In this document: one piece after another, positions 42,710 through 50,272 of the stretch
How the letters are laid out: every line of letters begins with the position of its first letter
How positions within the stretch are numbered: the first letter of the stretch is position 1
Origin: JAKACA01 sp052143575
GTDB taxonomy: Bacteria; Actinomycetota; Acidimicrobiia; Acidimicrobiales; Bog-793
Assembly (NCBI GenBank): GCA_052143575.1
Contig: JBKQSP010000116.1
Coordinates: 1 to 64,000, forward strand
Direction: 5' to 3'
Length of the DNA stretch: 64,000 bases
The notes under the pieces: model-generated
Told to the model about the DNA's origin: nothing
Databases searched by the model: none
The model's input: the letters and a program-made list of their open reading frames with translations, nothing else
Program-made: the position numbers and the translations under genes

Positions 42710-42729
42710 AGGCGGCAAGGGAGCCGCCT
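42710..42729. terminator. Hairpin terminator between converging genes
   Basis: AGGCGGC-AAGGGA-GCCGCCT gives a perfect 7-bp stem with a six-base loop, five bases after the stop of the Tat-exported protein gene and 18 bases past the stop of the opposing gene. No T-run follows. Confidence 0.55.
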
Positions 42730-42747
42730 CGCAGCAGCGGGCTCAGC

Positions 42748-43077
42748 TCAGGCGTGCAGGAGCGACGCCACCGCCAAGAGATCCTCACGCGAGCCCTCCC
42801 GCAACCAGGCCTCCGTCCGGTTGCGCAACGCTCGCCGCCGGCTCCACGGCAGCGAGATGAGGCGCCGTTGCAGCTGGTAGAGCTCTGACACGGGCTCGAG
42901 AGCGCGATGGGGGCCGATCGCCTCGCACGCCTCCGAGACCGCACGCAGCATCCGCCGTTCGTCGCGGTGATGAGAGGCCACGGTCGACTGCAGGAGGCAA
43001 AAGTCACTGAGGACCCGGCGCTCCGCCGGCTCGAGCTCCCGCAGGGCGGTCATGGTGTCAGTGATCATCGCGACCAT
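42748..43077 (-). CDS. Small helical protein of unknown function
   Basis: A 109-residue, largely helical, soluble protein rich in Arg, Leu and Glu (TALRELEPAERRVLSDFCLLQSTVASHHRDERRML). No domain is recognised. A -10 box TAGCGT ends six bases before the ATG at 43077, which supports a leaderless gene and this start. It is divergent from the HD-GYP gene with 167 bases between, and faces the Tat-exported protein across a terminator hairpin. The size and leaderless promoter make it likely to be real. Confidence 0.58.
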   Translation of the reverse strand: MVAMITDTMTALRELEPAERRVLSDFCLLQSTVASHHRDERRMLRAVSEACEAIGPHRALEPVSELYQLQRRLISLPWSRRRALRNRTEAWLREGSREDLLAVASLLHA

Positions 43078-43083
43078 TCTGAG

Positions 43084-43089
43084 ACGCTA
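43084..43089 (-). promoter_or_regulatory. -10 box of a leaderless small gene
   Basis: On the minus strand TAGCGT ends six bases before the ATG at 43077. Confidence 0.4.
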
Positions 43090-43244
43090 CGTGAGCAAGC
43101 CACGCGCCTCTAGAGCCGAAGGTCCCAGGCTTGCGTGGACCGAAGGCCGCATGTCGCGCCGTCCACCCGTGCGCGAGACCCTCTTCAGGGCGCCATCAGG
43201 CTATCGCAAGACCGCCTGGTAGCCTCAACAGCTGGGGGTGAGCC

Positions 43245-43874
43245 ATGGCGAGCTCTGATGAGCACCCACCGGAGGGACACGCACACGAGCAGTCGCTCGT
43301 CGACGCCTTCGACAGCGCCCTCGGCGCCTACGACGCCCACCTCGCCGGTCACGCCTCGCGGGTCGGCAACCTCGCCGGCCTCCTGGCCGCTCAGCTTGAT
43401 CTCGATCGGCCAGATCGCCTCCTCGTCACTCACATCGCCATCGTGCACGACCTCGGCAAGCTGGGCCTGCCACGCGAGATCCTCAACAAGAAGGGCCGGC
43501 TCTCACCGGAGGAACGCGCCGCCGTGCAACAACATCCCGTCATCGGCGCCGACGTGCTGCTGGCGATGTCGCGAGACCTCGACCCGCTCGCGGCGGGTGT
43601 GCGCGCCCACCACGAACGCTGGGACGGCACGGGCTACCCCGATCATCTCAGCGGCACGCAGATCCCCTTCTTCGGGCGGCTGCTGGCCGTCATGGACGTC
43701 TACGACGCCCTCACCCACCCTCGCATCTACCGGAACAACGTCTTCACGCCGGAAGCCGCCCGCGAGTATCTCGCCGAGCACTCCGGCACCCAGTTCGACC
43801 CGGAGTGCGTGAGCGCCAGCCTCGAGGTGCTCATCGCCCATGAGAAGGAGCGGCGCCAGTTCCCGGCGTCCTAG
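43245..43874 (+). CDS. Stand-alone HD-GYP domain phosphodiesterase-like protein
   Basis: A 209-residue protein consisting almost only of an HD-GYP domain. The metal ligands are in HASRVGNLAG, the HD pair in AIVHDLGKLGLP, then QQHPVIGADVL, and the signature HHERWDGTGYP with the GYP triad, followed by LLAVMDVYDALTHPR and GTQFDPECV. This domain hydrolyses cyclic di-GMP in many bacteria. No sensor or receiver domain is attached, so control must come from outside or expression. TAGCCT (43220) is a possible -10, and GGGGGTGAG precedes the ATG. Confidence 0.87.
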   Translation: MASSDEHPPEGHAHEQSLVDAFDSALGAYDAHLAGHASRVGNLAGLLAAQLDLDRPDRLLVTHIAIVHDLGKLGLPREILNKKGRLSPEERAAVQQHPVIGADVLLAMSRDLDPLAAGVRAHHERWDGTGYPDHLSGTQIPFFGRLLAVMDVYDALTHPRIYRNNVFTPEAAREYLAEHSGTQFDPECVSASLEVLIAHEKERRQFPAS

Positions 43875-43903
43875 CCGGTCACGAGGCGAGCGGTGTGAGG
43901 GCG

Positions 43904-43909
43904 TAGCCT
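43904..43909 (+). promoter_or_regulatory. -10 box of the leaderless glycosyltransferase gene
   Basis: TAGCCT ends six bases before the GTG at 43916 and lies 30 bases after the HD-GYP stop codon. Confidence 0.4.
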
Positions 43910-43915
43910 TCCGCC

Positions 43916-45052
43916 GTGCGCGTCGCCGTGGTGTGCCCGTACGACTTGTCGGTGCCCGGCGGTGTGCAGGCACAAGTGAGCGGCCTCGCCGAAGCGCTGC
44001 AGCGAGCCGGGACGAGCGTCACGGTCGTGTCGCCGGCATCGGCCACCATTGACGGGGGCAGGGCTCAATTCAGCCTCATCGGCATCGGGCGCAGCCTCAG
44101 CATCGCCGCCAACGGCTCGAGAGCCCCGGTGTCACCTGGCCCGCTCGCCATGACACGGACCCTGCGAGCCCTGAAGCGCATCCATCCGGACGTTGTGCAC
44201 GTCCACGAACCGCTCGTGCCCGGCGCCTCGCTGGCGGCACTGCTCGCCGGCCCTCGCCCCATCGTGGCGACGTTCCACCGCGCCGGTTGCGACGCCGTCT
44301 ACCGGGCCGAGGGTGCCCTCCTCCGACCGTTCGCACGGCGGCTCGACGCCACCGTCGCCGTGTCCGAGGCTGCCCGGGCGACGGCGAGGCAGGTGCTCGG
44401 GCGCCATCTCGGGGCCACCGAGCTGATCCCGAACGGCATCGACACGGCGCTCTTCCCGCACCGCCGAAACCCCGACGCGAACGGCTTGGGCGGCGCGCCG
44501 GTCTCGCCGCTGCGTGTCGTGTTCGTCGGCCGCCACGAGGAGCGCAAGGGCCTCGCCGTGCTCCTCGAGGCCTTCGAGCTGCTCCAGCGTCGCGGAGGCG
44601 GGGCACCGGCAAGCAGGCTGCTCGTCGTCGGGGAGGGTCCGGAGACGAAGAGCCTCCGGCAGCGCTTCGCTGCCGGCGACGGCATCGAATGGCTGGGCGC
44701 CGTCGACGACGTCGCGAAAGCACGCCTCCTCGGATCTGCCGACGTGTTCGTGGCTCCATCTCTGCGAGGTGAGTCCTTCGGCGTCATCCTCCTCGAGGCG
44801 ATGGCCGCCGGCGCCGCCGTCATCGCCTCGGATCTTCCTGGCTACCGCCTCGCCGCCGCCGAGGCGGCCCGCTTCGTGAAACCCGGCGATGCGTCCGCAC
44901 TGGCGGAGGCGCTCGCCCTCGTGCTGGGTGACGCCGGGGAACGTCAGCGGTTGGCCGTGTTGGCGGGGGAGCGGGTGGGGGGTTTCTCCATGGATGCCGT
45001 CGCCGAGCGATACCTGCAGCTGTACGCCAGGGTCGCATCGCGGCGGCCCTAA
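43916..45052 (+). CDS. pimA: GT4-family glycosyltransferase, PimA-like mannosyltransferase
   Basis: A 378-residue GT-B enzyme. The N-terminal half opens with VCPYDLSVPGGVQAQVSGLAEALQRAG, the acceptor-side loop of PimA. The C-terminal half has VVFVGRHEERKGLAVLLEAFELL and the donor-binding segment GESFGVILLEAMAAGAAVIASDLPGY with its E-x7-E pattern. In mycobacteria PimA adds the first mannose from GDP-Man to phosphatidylinositol at the inner membrane. Its position two or three genes after pgsA and the acyltransferase supports the same job. A -10 box six bases before the GTG suggests a leaderless mRNA. Confidence 0.84.
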   Translation: MRVAVVCPYDLSVPGGVQAQVSGLAEALQRAGTSVTVVSPASATIDGGRAQFSLIGIGRSLSIAANGSRAPVSPGPLAMTRTLRALKRIHPDVVHVHEPLVPGASLAALLAGPRPIVATFHRAGCDAVYRAEGALLRPFARRLDATVAVSEAARATARQVLGRHLGATELIPNGIDTALFPHRRNPDANGLGGAPVSPLRVVFVGRHEERKGLAVLLEAFELLQRRGGGAPASRLLVVGEGPETKSLRQRFAAGDGIEWLGAVDDVAKARLLGSADVFVAPSLRGESFGVILLEAMAAGAAVIASDLPGYRLAAAEAARFVKPGDASALAEALALVLGDAGERQRLAVLAGERVGGFSMDAVAERYLQLYARVASRRP

Positions 45053-45055
45053 GAT
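45050..45055 (+). promoter_or_regulatory. -10 box of the M48 protease gene
   Basis: TAAGAT overlaps the stop codon TAA of the upstream glycosyltransferase gene and ends eight bases before the ATG at 45064. Confidence 0.42.
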
Positions 45056-45063
45056 CACCGATC

Positions 45064-45999
45064 ATGCCTGCATCGACGAGATCCCGCTCTCGTCGCGACC
45101 GGCAGCGCAACGACCCGGACGAACGCCAGCGTCGCAACCGGGAGGCCCAAGAAGCGGCTTACGAGGCCGCCAAGGTCGTGCTCGAGCATGCCGCCGGTCG
45201 GCGAGATGCCGAGTGGCGGGCAGCAGCCGACGGCAACCGTCGCCGTGTTCGAACGGTGCTGGCGGCGCCGGCCATGCTCGGTGTCGTCGTACTGCTCCTC
45301 GGCATCGTGCTCCCCGTGCTTCTCATCGTCGGCGCCGTCCTGCTCGTGGGATGGATCGTCCTGGCCGCCGTGATCTGGGGGCGGGCCTCCTCGTCTCTGC
45401 TCGGCCAGCTCGAGGGGATGACCCCGGCGGCAGCGGCGGCTGCCGGAAGCCTTCGCCCACTGGGTGCCGAACGCCTCGCCGACTTGAGCGACGGGCTCTG
45501 CTCCTCCCTCGGCCTGCCGGCGCCGAGGCTCCGCGTGATCCCTGATCGCGCCCCGAACGCCCTCGCCGTCGGGCGGCGCCACGAGGACGCCACTCTCGTG
45601 GTGACGGCCGGCCTCGTCGATCTGCTGGATCGCATCGAGCTGGAGGCCGTCGTCGCCCATGAGCTCGCCCACATCAAGCGCCTCGACGTCGCCTCGGCCG
45701 CCCTCGCCGCCAGTGCGCTCGGCCGCCTGCTCTCTGTCATCGGAGGCGAGCGGGCCGCCCTCTGGCTGCGGGGCTCCGACCGGGAGATCCGGGCCGACCT
45801 GGCCGGCGTGGCGACCACCCGCTACCCGCCCGGCCTCATTGCCGCCTTGGAGCGCATCGGCAGCACGGGGGACCGACGGCCATCTTCCGTGCCGGCTTCG
45901 GTGCTCGGGCGCACCGCCTCGAGCTGGTTTGCCCCCTTCGACGGCGACAGCGACGATCCCACGATGGACGGACGCTTGGACGTGCTCAGGGAACTGTGA
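45064..45999 (+). CDS. M48-family (HtpX-like) membrane metalloprotease
   Basis: A 311-residue protease. A basic N-terminus rich in Arg and Gln is followed by two membrane segments (about 67-102, MLGVVVLLLGIVLPVLLIVGAVLLVGWIVLAAVI). The zinc motif HELAH occurs in VVAHELAHIKRLD at about residue 200, with the third ligand probably in DREIRADLAGV. The catalytic domain faces the cytoplasm in HtpX-type enzymes, which degrade damaged membrane proteins. A leaderless-type -10 overlaps the previous gene's stop codon. Confidence 0.85.
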   Translation: MPASTRSRSRRDRQRNDPDERQRRNREAQEAAYEAAKVVLEHAAGRRDAEWRAAADGNRRRVRTVLAAPAMLGVVVLLLGIVLPVLLIVGAVLLVGWIVLAAVIWGRASSSLLGQLEGMTPAAAAAAGSLRPLGAERLADLSDGLCSSLGLPAPRLRVIPDRAPNALAVGRRHEDATLVVTAGLVDLLDRIELEAVVAHELAHIKRLDVASAALAASALGRLLSVIGGERAALWLRGSDREIRADLAGVATTRYPPGLIAALERIGSTGDRRPSSVPASVLGRTASSWFAPFDGDSDDPTMDGRLDVLREL

Positions 46000-46013
46000 G
46001 CGTGCCGAACCCG

Positions 46014-46019
46014 TAGAAT
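46014..46019 (+). promoter_or_regulatory. -10 box of leaderless pdxS
   Basis: TAGAAT, a near-consensus box, ends six bases before the ATG at 46026. Confidence 0.5.
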
Positions 46020-46025
46020 GACCGG

Positions 46026-46946
46026 ATGGGTTCGCCTTCAGATGCTGATCGGACGGGGATGACCGACACAAGGGCCACCGGAACGGCGCGGGTGAAGCGG
46101 GGACTGGCGGAGATGCTCCGCGGGGGCGTCATCATGGACGTCGTCAACGCCGAGCAGGCAAAGATCGCCGAGGACGCAGGAGCCGTCGCCGTCATGGCGC
46201 TCGAGCGGGTGCCGGCCGACATCCGCCGGGACGGAGGTGTCGCCCGCATGAGCGACCCTGCCCTCGTCGAGGGCATCCAGAACGCCGTGACGATCCCGGT
46301 CATGGCCAAGGCCCGCATCGGCCACTTCGCCGAAGCCCAGGTGCTCGAAGCCCTCCGGGTCGACTACATCGACGAGAGCGAGGTGCTGACGCCGGCTGAC
46401 GAGGCGTACCACATCGACAAGTGGGCATTCCAGGTGCCGTTCGTCTGCGGCGCCACGAATCTCGGCGAAGCGCTGCGGCGAATCAGCGAAGGCGCCGCCC
46501 TCATCCGCTCCAAGGGCGAGGCTGGCACCGGCAATGTCGTGGAGGCCGTACGCCATCTCCGCTCCATCCTCGGTGACATCCGCAAGCTGGCGGTGGCCGA
46601 TTCCGCCGAGCTCTACGGCTGGGCGAAGAACCTGCAGGCGCCCATCGACCTCGTCGAGGAGGTGGCGTCCGCCGGCAAGCTGCCCGTGCCGTTGTTCTGC
46701 GCCGGTGGACTGGCCACGCCCGCCGATGCAGCTCTCGTCATGCAGCTCGGTGCCGAGGCGGTCTTCGTCGGTTCCGGCATCTTCAAGAGCAGCGACCCGG
46801 CTCGCCGGGCGCGGGCGATCGTGGAGGCCACCGCTCACTTCGAGGACCCGGAGATCGTCGCCAAGGTGTCGCGGGGTCTCGGTGACGCCATGGCCGGCAT
46901 CGAGATCGGCGCCCTCGAGGTGAAGCTGGCCGAGCGCGGCTGGTAA
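46026..46946 (+). CDS. pdxS: Pyridoxal 5'-phosphate synthase subunit PdxS
   Basis: A 306-residue synthase that makes PLP from ribose 5-phosphate, glyceraldehyde 3-phosphate and ammonia. The TIM barrel carries GGVIMDVVNAEQAKIAEDAGA, AVMALERVPADIR, the catalytic Lys in PVMAKARIGH, the second Lys region ALIRSKGEAGTGNVVEAV and VFVGSGIFKS. Twelve PdxS form a ring decorated by PdxT. The length is normal. The gene is leaderless by its -10 position, and pdxT follows after four bases. Confidence 0.97.
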   Translation: MGSPSDADRTGMTDTRATGTARVKRGLAEMLRGGVIMDVVNAEQAKIAEDAGAVAVMALERVPADIRRDGGVARMSDPALVEGIQNAVTIPVMAKARIGHFAEAQVLEALRVDYIDESEVLTPADEAYHIDKWAFQVPFVCGATNLGEALRRISEGAALIRSKGEAGTGNVVEAVRHLRSILGDIRKLAVADSAELYGWAKNLQAPIDLVEEVASAGKLPVPLFCAGGLATPADAALVMQLGAEAVFVGSGIFKSSDPARRARAIVEATAHFEDPEIVAKVSRGLGDAMAGIEIGALEVKLAERGW

Positions 46947-46950
46947 CCGG

Positions 46951-47625
46951 GTGCCGTCGACGGGTTCGGCGCGCCCGAGAGCTGCCGCCCGAGTCGGCGT
47001 GCTGGCGCTGCAGGGGGACGTCCGCGAGCACCTTGCCGTCCTGCAGCAGCTCGGCGCCGCCGGGGTGCCGGTGCGCCGACCGATGGACCTCGAGGGCGTG
47101 CAAGCCCTCGTCCTGCCGGGTGGCGAGTCGACCACGATGTCTCTTCTGCTGGGATCCTCCGGCCTGCTTCCCGGCCTCGAGAAGCTCCTCGCCGATGGGC
47201 TGCCCGTCCTCGGCACGTGTGCCGGCATGATCCTGCTCAGCCGCAAGATCCTCGACGGGCGGAGCGACCAGGTGTGTTTCGGAGCCATCGATCTCGTCGT
47301 GCGCCGCAACGCCTTCGGGCGCCAGCTCGACTCCTTCGAGACGGACCTCACGCTCGCCGGCATCGATGGCGGCCCAATGCACGCCGTGTTCATCCGGGCG
47401 CCCGTCGTGGAGGAAGCCGGTCCCGAGGTGGATGTGCTCGCCTCGGTCGTGCTCGGCGGCAAGGGTGACGGGGAGCGAACCGCCGGCGAGGGCGGCAGGG
47501 GGCCGGCGCGGGCTGTCGTGTGCCGGCAGGGGACGGTGATCGTCGCCGCCTTCCATCCGGAGCTGGCCGGCGATGGCCGCCTCCATCAACTGTTGTTGGA
47601 CCAGATCGAAGTCGAGGGAGACTGA
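46951..47625 (+). CDS. pdxT: Pyridoxal 5'-phosphate synthase glutaminase subunit PdxT
   Basis: A 224-residue class-I glutaminase that feeds ammonia to PdxS. Visible motifs are VGVLALQGDVREH, LVLPGGESTTM, the nucleophile Cys in GTCAGMILL, MHAVFIRAPV, and the His/Glu pair in AFHPELAGD. Two slight oddities are a 13-residue N-terminal extension and an insert of about 15 Gly/Glu residues (GGKGDGERTAGEGGRG) before the last strands. The GTG start lies five bases after pdxS. Confidence 0.95.
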   Translation: MPSTGSARPRAAARVGVLALQGDVREHLAVLQQLGAAGVPVRRPMDLEGVQALVLPGGESTTMSLLLGSSGLLPGLEKLLADGLPVLGTCAGMILLSRKILDGRSDQVCFGAIDLVVRRNAFGRQLDSFETDLTLAGIDGGPMHAVFIRAPVVEEAGPEVDVLASVVLGGKGDGERTAGEGGRGPARAVVCRQGTVIVAAFHPELAGDGRLHQLLLDQIEVEGD

Positions 47626-47628
47626 ACG

Positions 47629-48378
47629 ATGTCAGGTCACTCCAAGTGGGCGACGACCAAGCACCGCAAGGGCGCTGTGGACAAAGCGAGAGGAAAGCTC
47701 TTCGCCAAGCTCATCCGCCAGGTCGAGGTGGCAGCCCGCGAAGGCGGCGGCGACGTCAACGCCAATGCCACGCTGCGCACGATGTTCGCAAAGGCGCGGG
47801 ACGCCTCGGTGCCCCTCGACACGATCGAGCGGGCCATCAAGCGGGGCACGGGCGAGCTCGAGGGCGTCCGGTACGAGGCGGTCTCCTACGAGGGATACGC
47901 CCCTTCCGGAGTCGCCATGATCGTCGAGTGCCTCACCGACAACCGCAACCGCACGGGGGCTGACATCCGCTCCCTCTTCTCCCGCAACGGCGGCTCGATG
48001 GCCGAGCCGGGCGCCGTCGCCTGGCAGTTCGACCGCAAGGGCGTCGTACTGCTCCCGAAGAGCGTGGGCGAGGACGAGCTCATGAGCGTCGCCCTCGAGG
48101 CCGGCGCCGAGGATCTCGCCGACGAGGGTTCCGACTGGATGCTGACGGCGGCGCCGTCCGATCTCCACGCCCTCAAGGTCGCTCTCGAGGAGGCCAAGAT
48201 CCCGGTCGAGAGCGCCGACCTCGAGATGGTGCCGAACACGCGCGTGGAGATCGACAACGAGTCGACCGCCAAGCGGATCCTGAGGCTCATCGAAGTGCTC
48301 GAGGACCACGACGACGTCCAGAACGTCTGGTCAAACTTCGACATCCCCGACGAGATCCTCGAGAGCGTCGAGCTCTAA
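47629..48378 (+). CDS. YebC/PmpR-family protein
   Basis: A 249-residue member of the YebC/TACO1 family. It begins SGHSKWATTKHRKGAVDKARGKLFAKLIRQ, the invariant family start, and continues with GYAPSGVAMIVECLTDNRNRT, AWQFDRKG and DDVQNVWSNFD. Members act as transcription regulators or help ribosomes through difficult stretches. It sits in the conserved place between pdxT and ruvC, three bases after pdxT. Its TAA stop overlaps the opposing Clp-N gene's stop by four bases. Confidence 0.95.
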   Translation: MSGHSKWATTKHRKGAVDKARGKLFAKLIRQVEVAAREGGGDVNANATLRTMFAKARDASVPLDTIERAIKRGTGELEGVRYEAVSYEGYAPSGVAMIVECLTDNRNRTGADIRSLFSRNGGSMAEPGAVAWQFDRKGVVLLPKSVGEDELMSVALEAGAEDLADEGSDWMLTAAPSDLHALKVALEEAKIPVESADLEMVPNTRVEIDNESTAKRILRLIEVLEDHDDVQNVWSNFDIPDEILESVEL

Positions 48379-49223
48379 CCCGAGTCGCTGGACGTGCCCG
48401 TCTCGTCCGGGCCTTCCGGCGCCTCCGGCTCGGGCGCGGTGCTGAAAGCCTCTCGCAGGGCCGTCGCCAGCTCCGCAGCCGTGAGGGAGCCCAAGGCGGC
48501 GGCCAAGTCGGGGTCGTCGATCGTGGTCGTCAGCTGCCCGAGCTTGATCTCGACCGATCGCGGCCGCGGGGGAGCGTCGCTCGTGCCGGCAATCGGGATC
48601 CGGCCGAGTTGCGCCCGCAGCGACTCCGTCGTGGCGCCGAGCGCCGAGAGCGCCATCGTGGCCTGGCAGGCACCGTCGGCAAGCAGGGCGAGGAGCACAT
48701 GCCCGGTGGTCATCGGCCCGCTTCCGGCGAGCTGGCGCGCCCGCTGCAGGGCGTCGACCGCAGCAGGGGACTGCCGCGAGGCCGAGGCCGTTCCCTTCGG
48801 CATGATCTCGAGCACGCGTGCCCGCACCTCGTCGGCATCGACTCCGAGGAGCTCGGGGATCAACCCGCCGTCGCTGGCGACGCGCAGCACGCCAAGGGCC
48901 AGGTGCTCCGTACCGATGTAGTTGTGGCCGAGCGTGAGCGCCTCTCGCAGCGACATTTCGAGCGCCTTCTTCGCGCCTGGGCTGAAAGGCACCTTGGAGG
49001 CGCGCGTGTGCGTCTCGCCCGACGCCAGCCTGCCCGCCACCTTGTCCCGCACCGCCTCCACGCTGACCCCGAGCTCACCGAGCGCCATGGCTGCAAGCCC
49101 GTCCCCTTGCAGGAGGCCGAGAAGGAGGTGCTCGGGCTCGATGAAGCCGTGGCTGAGGTTCCTTGCCTCGTCCTGGGCGACGACGAGGACGCGGCGGGCC
49201 CGGTCCGTGAAACGTTCGAACAT
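48375..49223 (-). CDS. Stand-alone Clp N-domain protein (ClpC2-like)
   Basis: A 282-residue protein with no AAA+ ATPase. Residues 1-145 are a ClpC-type N domain with both repeats (MFERFTDRARRVLVVAQDEA, GFIEPEHLLLGLLQG, VPFSPGAKKALEMSLREA, NYIGTEHLALGVLR). A further, more divergent half-domain follows (PAAVDALQRARQLAGSG, TTGHVLLALLADG) and then an acidic C-terminus. In mycobacteria the ATPase-less ClpC2 has this layout and binds ligands of the ClpC1 N domain. A role as decoy or substrate adaptor for the Clp protease is inferred. Promoter TACCGT suggests a leaderless mRNA. Confidence 0.83.
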   Translation of the reverse strand: MFERFTDRARRVLVVAQDEARNLSHGFIEPEHLLLGLLQGDGLAAMALGELGVSVEAVRDKVAGRLASGETHTRASKVPFSPGAKKALEMSLREALTLGHNYIGTEHLALGVLRVASDGGLIPELLGVDADEVRARVLEIMPKGTASASRQSPAAVDALQRARQLAGSGPMTTGHVLLALLADGACQATMALSALGATTESLRAQLGRIPIAGTSDAPPRPRSVEIKLGQLTTTIDDPDLAAALGSLTAAELATALREAFSTAPEPEAPEGPDETGTSSDSG

Positions 49224-49229
49224 GGTGTG

Positions 49230-49269
49230 ACGGTACAGCCCCTGTCAAGACGGTGATATTTGATAGGGT
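49230..49269. promoter_or_regulatory. Divergent promoters with shared palindrome (clp-N / merR-like)
   Basis: On the minus strand TACCGT (49230-49235) ends six bases before the Clp-N ATG. On the plus strand TAGGGT (49264-49269) ends eight bases before the MerR-like GTG. Between them lies ACAG-CCC-CTGT (49235-49245), a perfect 4-bp inverted repeat touching both promoters, which could be a shared operator. Confidence 0.42.
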
Positions 49270-49277
49270 CGTCCACC

Positions 49278-49688
49278 GTGGCGCAGAGCGAAGCCGGCGA
49301 GGGCGGGGCCAGCCCGAGCGACATCGGCCAGAGCGAGGCCGGCCAGAGCGAGGCCGGCCAGAGCGGGGTCGACTGGGACGACCTCCTCTCGCGGCTCGCC
49401 GAGCAGCCTCGAGAGGAAGGCTGGGTGACGCTGGAGGAGGCTTCCAGCGCAGCCGGTGTCGCACGTTCGACGCTGCGCTCGTGGTATCGCACCGGCCAGC
49501 TGCCCTCCCGCATGGTTGCCGGCGTGCATGGCCCGCAGCGTCTGGTCCCCCTCGAGGGCGTGCTCGATCGTGCCCTTCGGTCCTCACGTGTCCGCCGTCA
49601 GCTCGATCACGCCACGTCACTCGACGCAGAGGTCGAGGAGCTGCGCCGGCGTCTCGATGCGATCGAACGGCACTTGGGTTTCCGCTGA
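49278..49688 (+). CDS. MerR-like helix-turn-helix DNA-binding protein
   Basis: A 136-residue protein. After an N-terminal Gln/Ser/Glu/Ala/Gly-rich stretch it has the winged-helix part TLEEASSAAGVARSTLRSWYRTGQLPSRMVAGVHGPQRLVPLEGV, related to MerR/excisionase DNA-binding domains. A short coiled coil, LDAEVEELRRRLDAIERHLG, follows for dimerisation. No effector domain is present. It is divergent from the Clp-N gene with 54 bases between the starts, and may regulate it. GTG 49278 is supported by a -10 box eight bases before. Confidence 0.7.
   Translation: MAQSEAGEGGASPSDIGQSEAGQSEAGQSGVDWDDLLSRLAEQPREEGWVTLEEASSAAGVARSTLRSWYRTGQLPSRMVAGVHGPQRLVPLEGVLDRALRSSRVRRQLDHATSLDAEVEELRRRLDAIERHLGFR
49326..49365 (+). 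repeat. 15-base tandem repeat in the merR-like gene
   Basis: The unit GGCCAGAGCGAGGCC occurs 2.7 times in tandem, encoding GQSEA repeats near the N-terminus. Being a multiple of three, copy-number change would keep the frame. Confidence 0.7.
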
Positions 49689-49743
49689 TCCGGACACCAC
49701 GGGCGAGCGGGCGAGCATCCGCGTTCGGCGCCGGCGGCGGGGT

Positions 49744-49749
49744 TACCAT
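49744..49749 (+). promoter_or_regulatory. -10 box of leaderless ruvC
   Basis: TACCAT ends seven bases before the ATG at 49757 and starts the ruvCAB operon. Confidence 0.45.
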
Positions 49750-49756
49750 CGAACGC

Positions 49757-50272
49757 ATGTTTGTGCTCGGCATCGACCCCGGGTTGTCGCGCTGCGGCTA
49801 CGGGTGCGTCACGCGTGCCGCGGGCGGCGGCGCCTACCGCACGATCGCCGCCGGGGTCATCACGACCCCTCCCTCCGAACCGCTGCCCGCCCGCCTGGCG
49901 ACACTGCGAGCCGACCTCGACGGCCTCCTCGGCGAGCTCAAGCCTGACGTCATGGTCATCGAGCGGATCTTCTTCCGCTCGAACGCCCGCACCGCCATGT
50001 CGGTCGGGCAGGCGAGCGGCGTGGCCCTCCTCACCGCCGTGGAGCACGGCTGCCGGGTGGCCGAGTACACGGCGGCCGAGGTGAAACTCGCCGTCACGGG
50101 CTACGGCAATGCCCCGAAGGAGCAGGTGCAGGCGATGGTCGTCCGGCTGCTGCATCTGAGCGAGGTGCCTCGGCCGGCCGACGTCGCCGACGCTCTCGCC
50201 CTCGGCATCTGCCACTTGGGAGCGGCCGCATGGGAGCAGGAGCGGGCGATGATGAAAGGACTGGCGGGATGA
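49757..50272 (+). CDS. ruvC: Holliday-junction resolvase RuvC
   Basis: A 171-residue endonuclease that cuts four-way DNA junctions. The acidic catalytic residues are Asp in VLGIDPGLSRCGYG, Glu in VMVIERIFFRSN and the Asp pair in RPADVADALALGICH. The length is normal. The TGA stop overlaps the ruvA ATG (ATGA), so ruvC, ruvA and ruvB are co-translated. The -10 box TACCAT supports this start over longer frames upstream. Confidence 0.95.
   Translation: MFVLGIDPGLSRCGYGCVTRAAGGGAYRTIAAGVITTPPSEPLPARLATLRADLDGLLGELKPDVMVIERIFFRSNARTAMSVGQASGVALLTAVEHGCRVAEYTAAEVKLAVTGYGNAPKEQVQAMVVRLLHLSEVPRPADVADALALGICHLGAAAWEQERAMMKGLAG

Noticed and set aside
49243..49248. A perfect TTGACA (minus strand) near the Clp-N promoter
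   Set aside because: It is only seven bases from the -10 box, too close to act as a -35.
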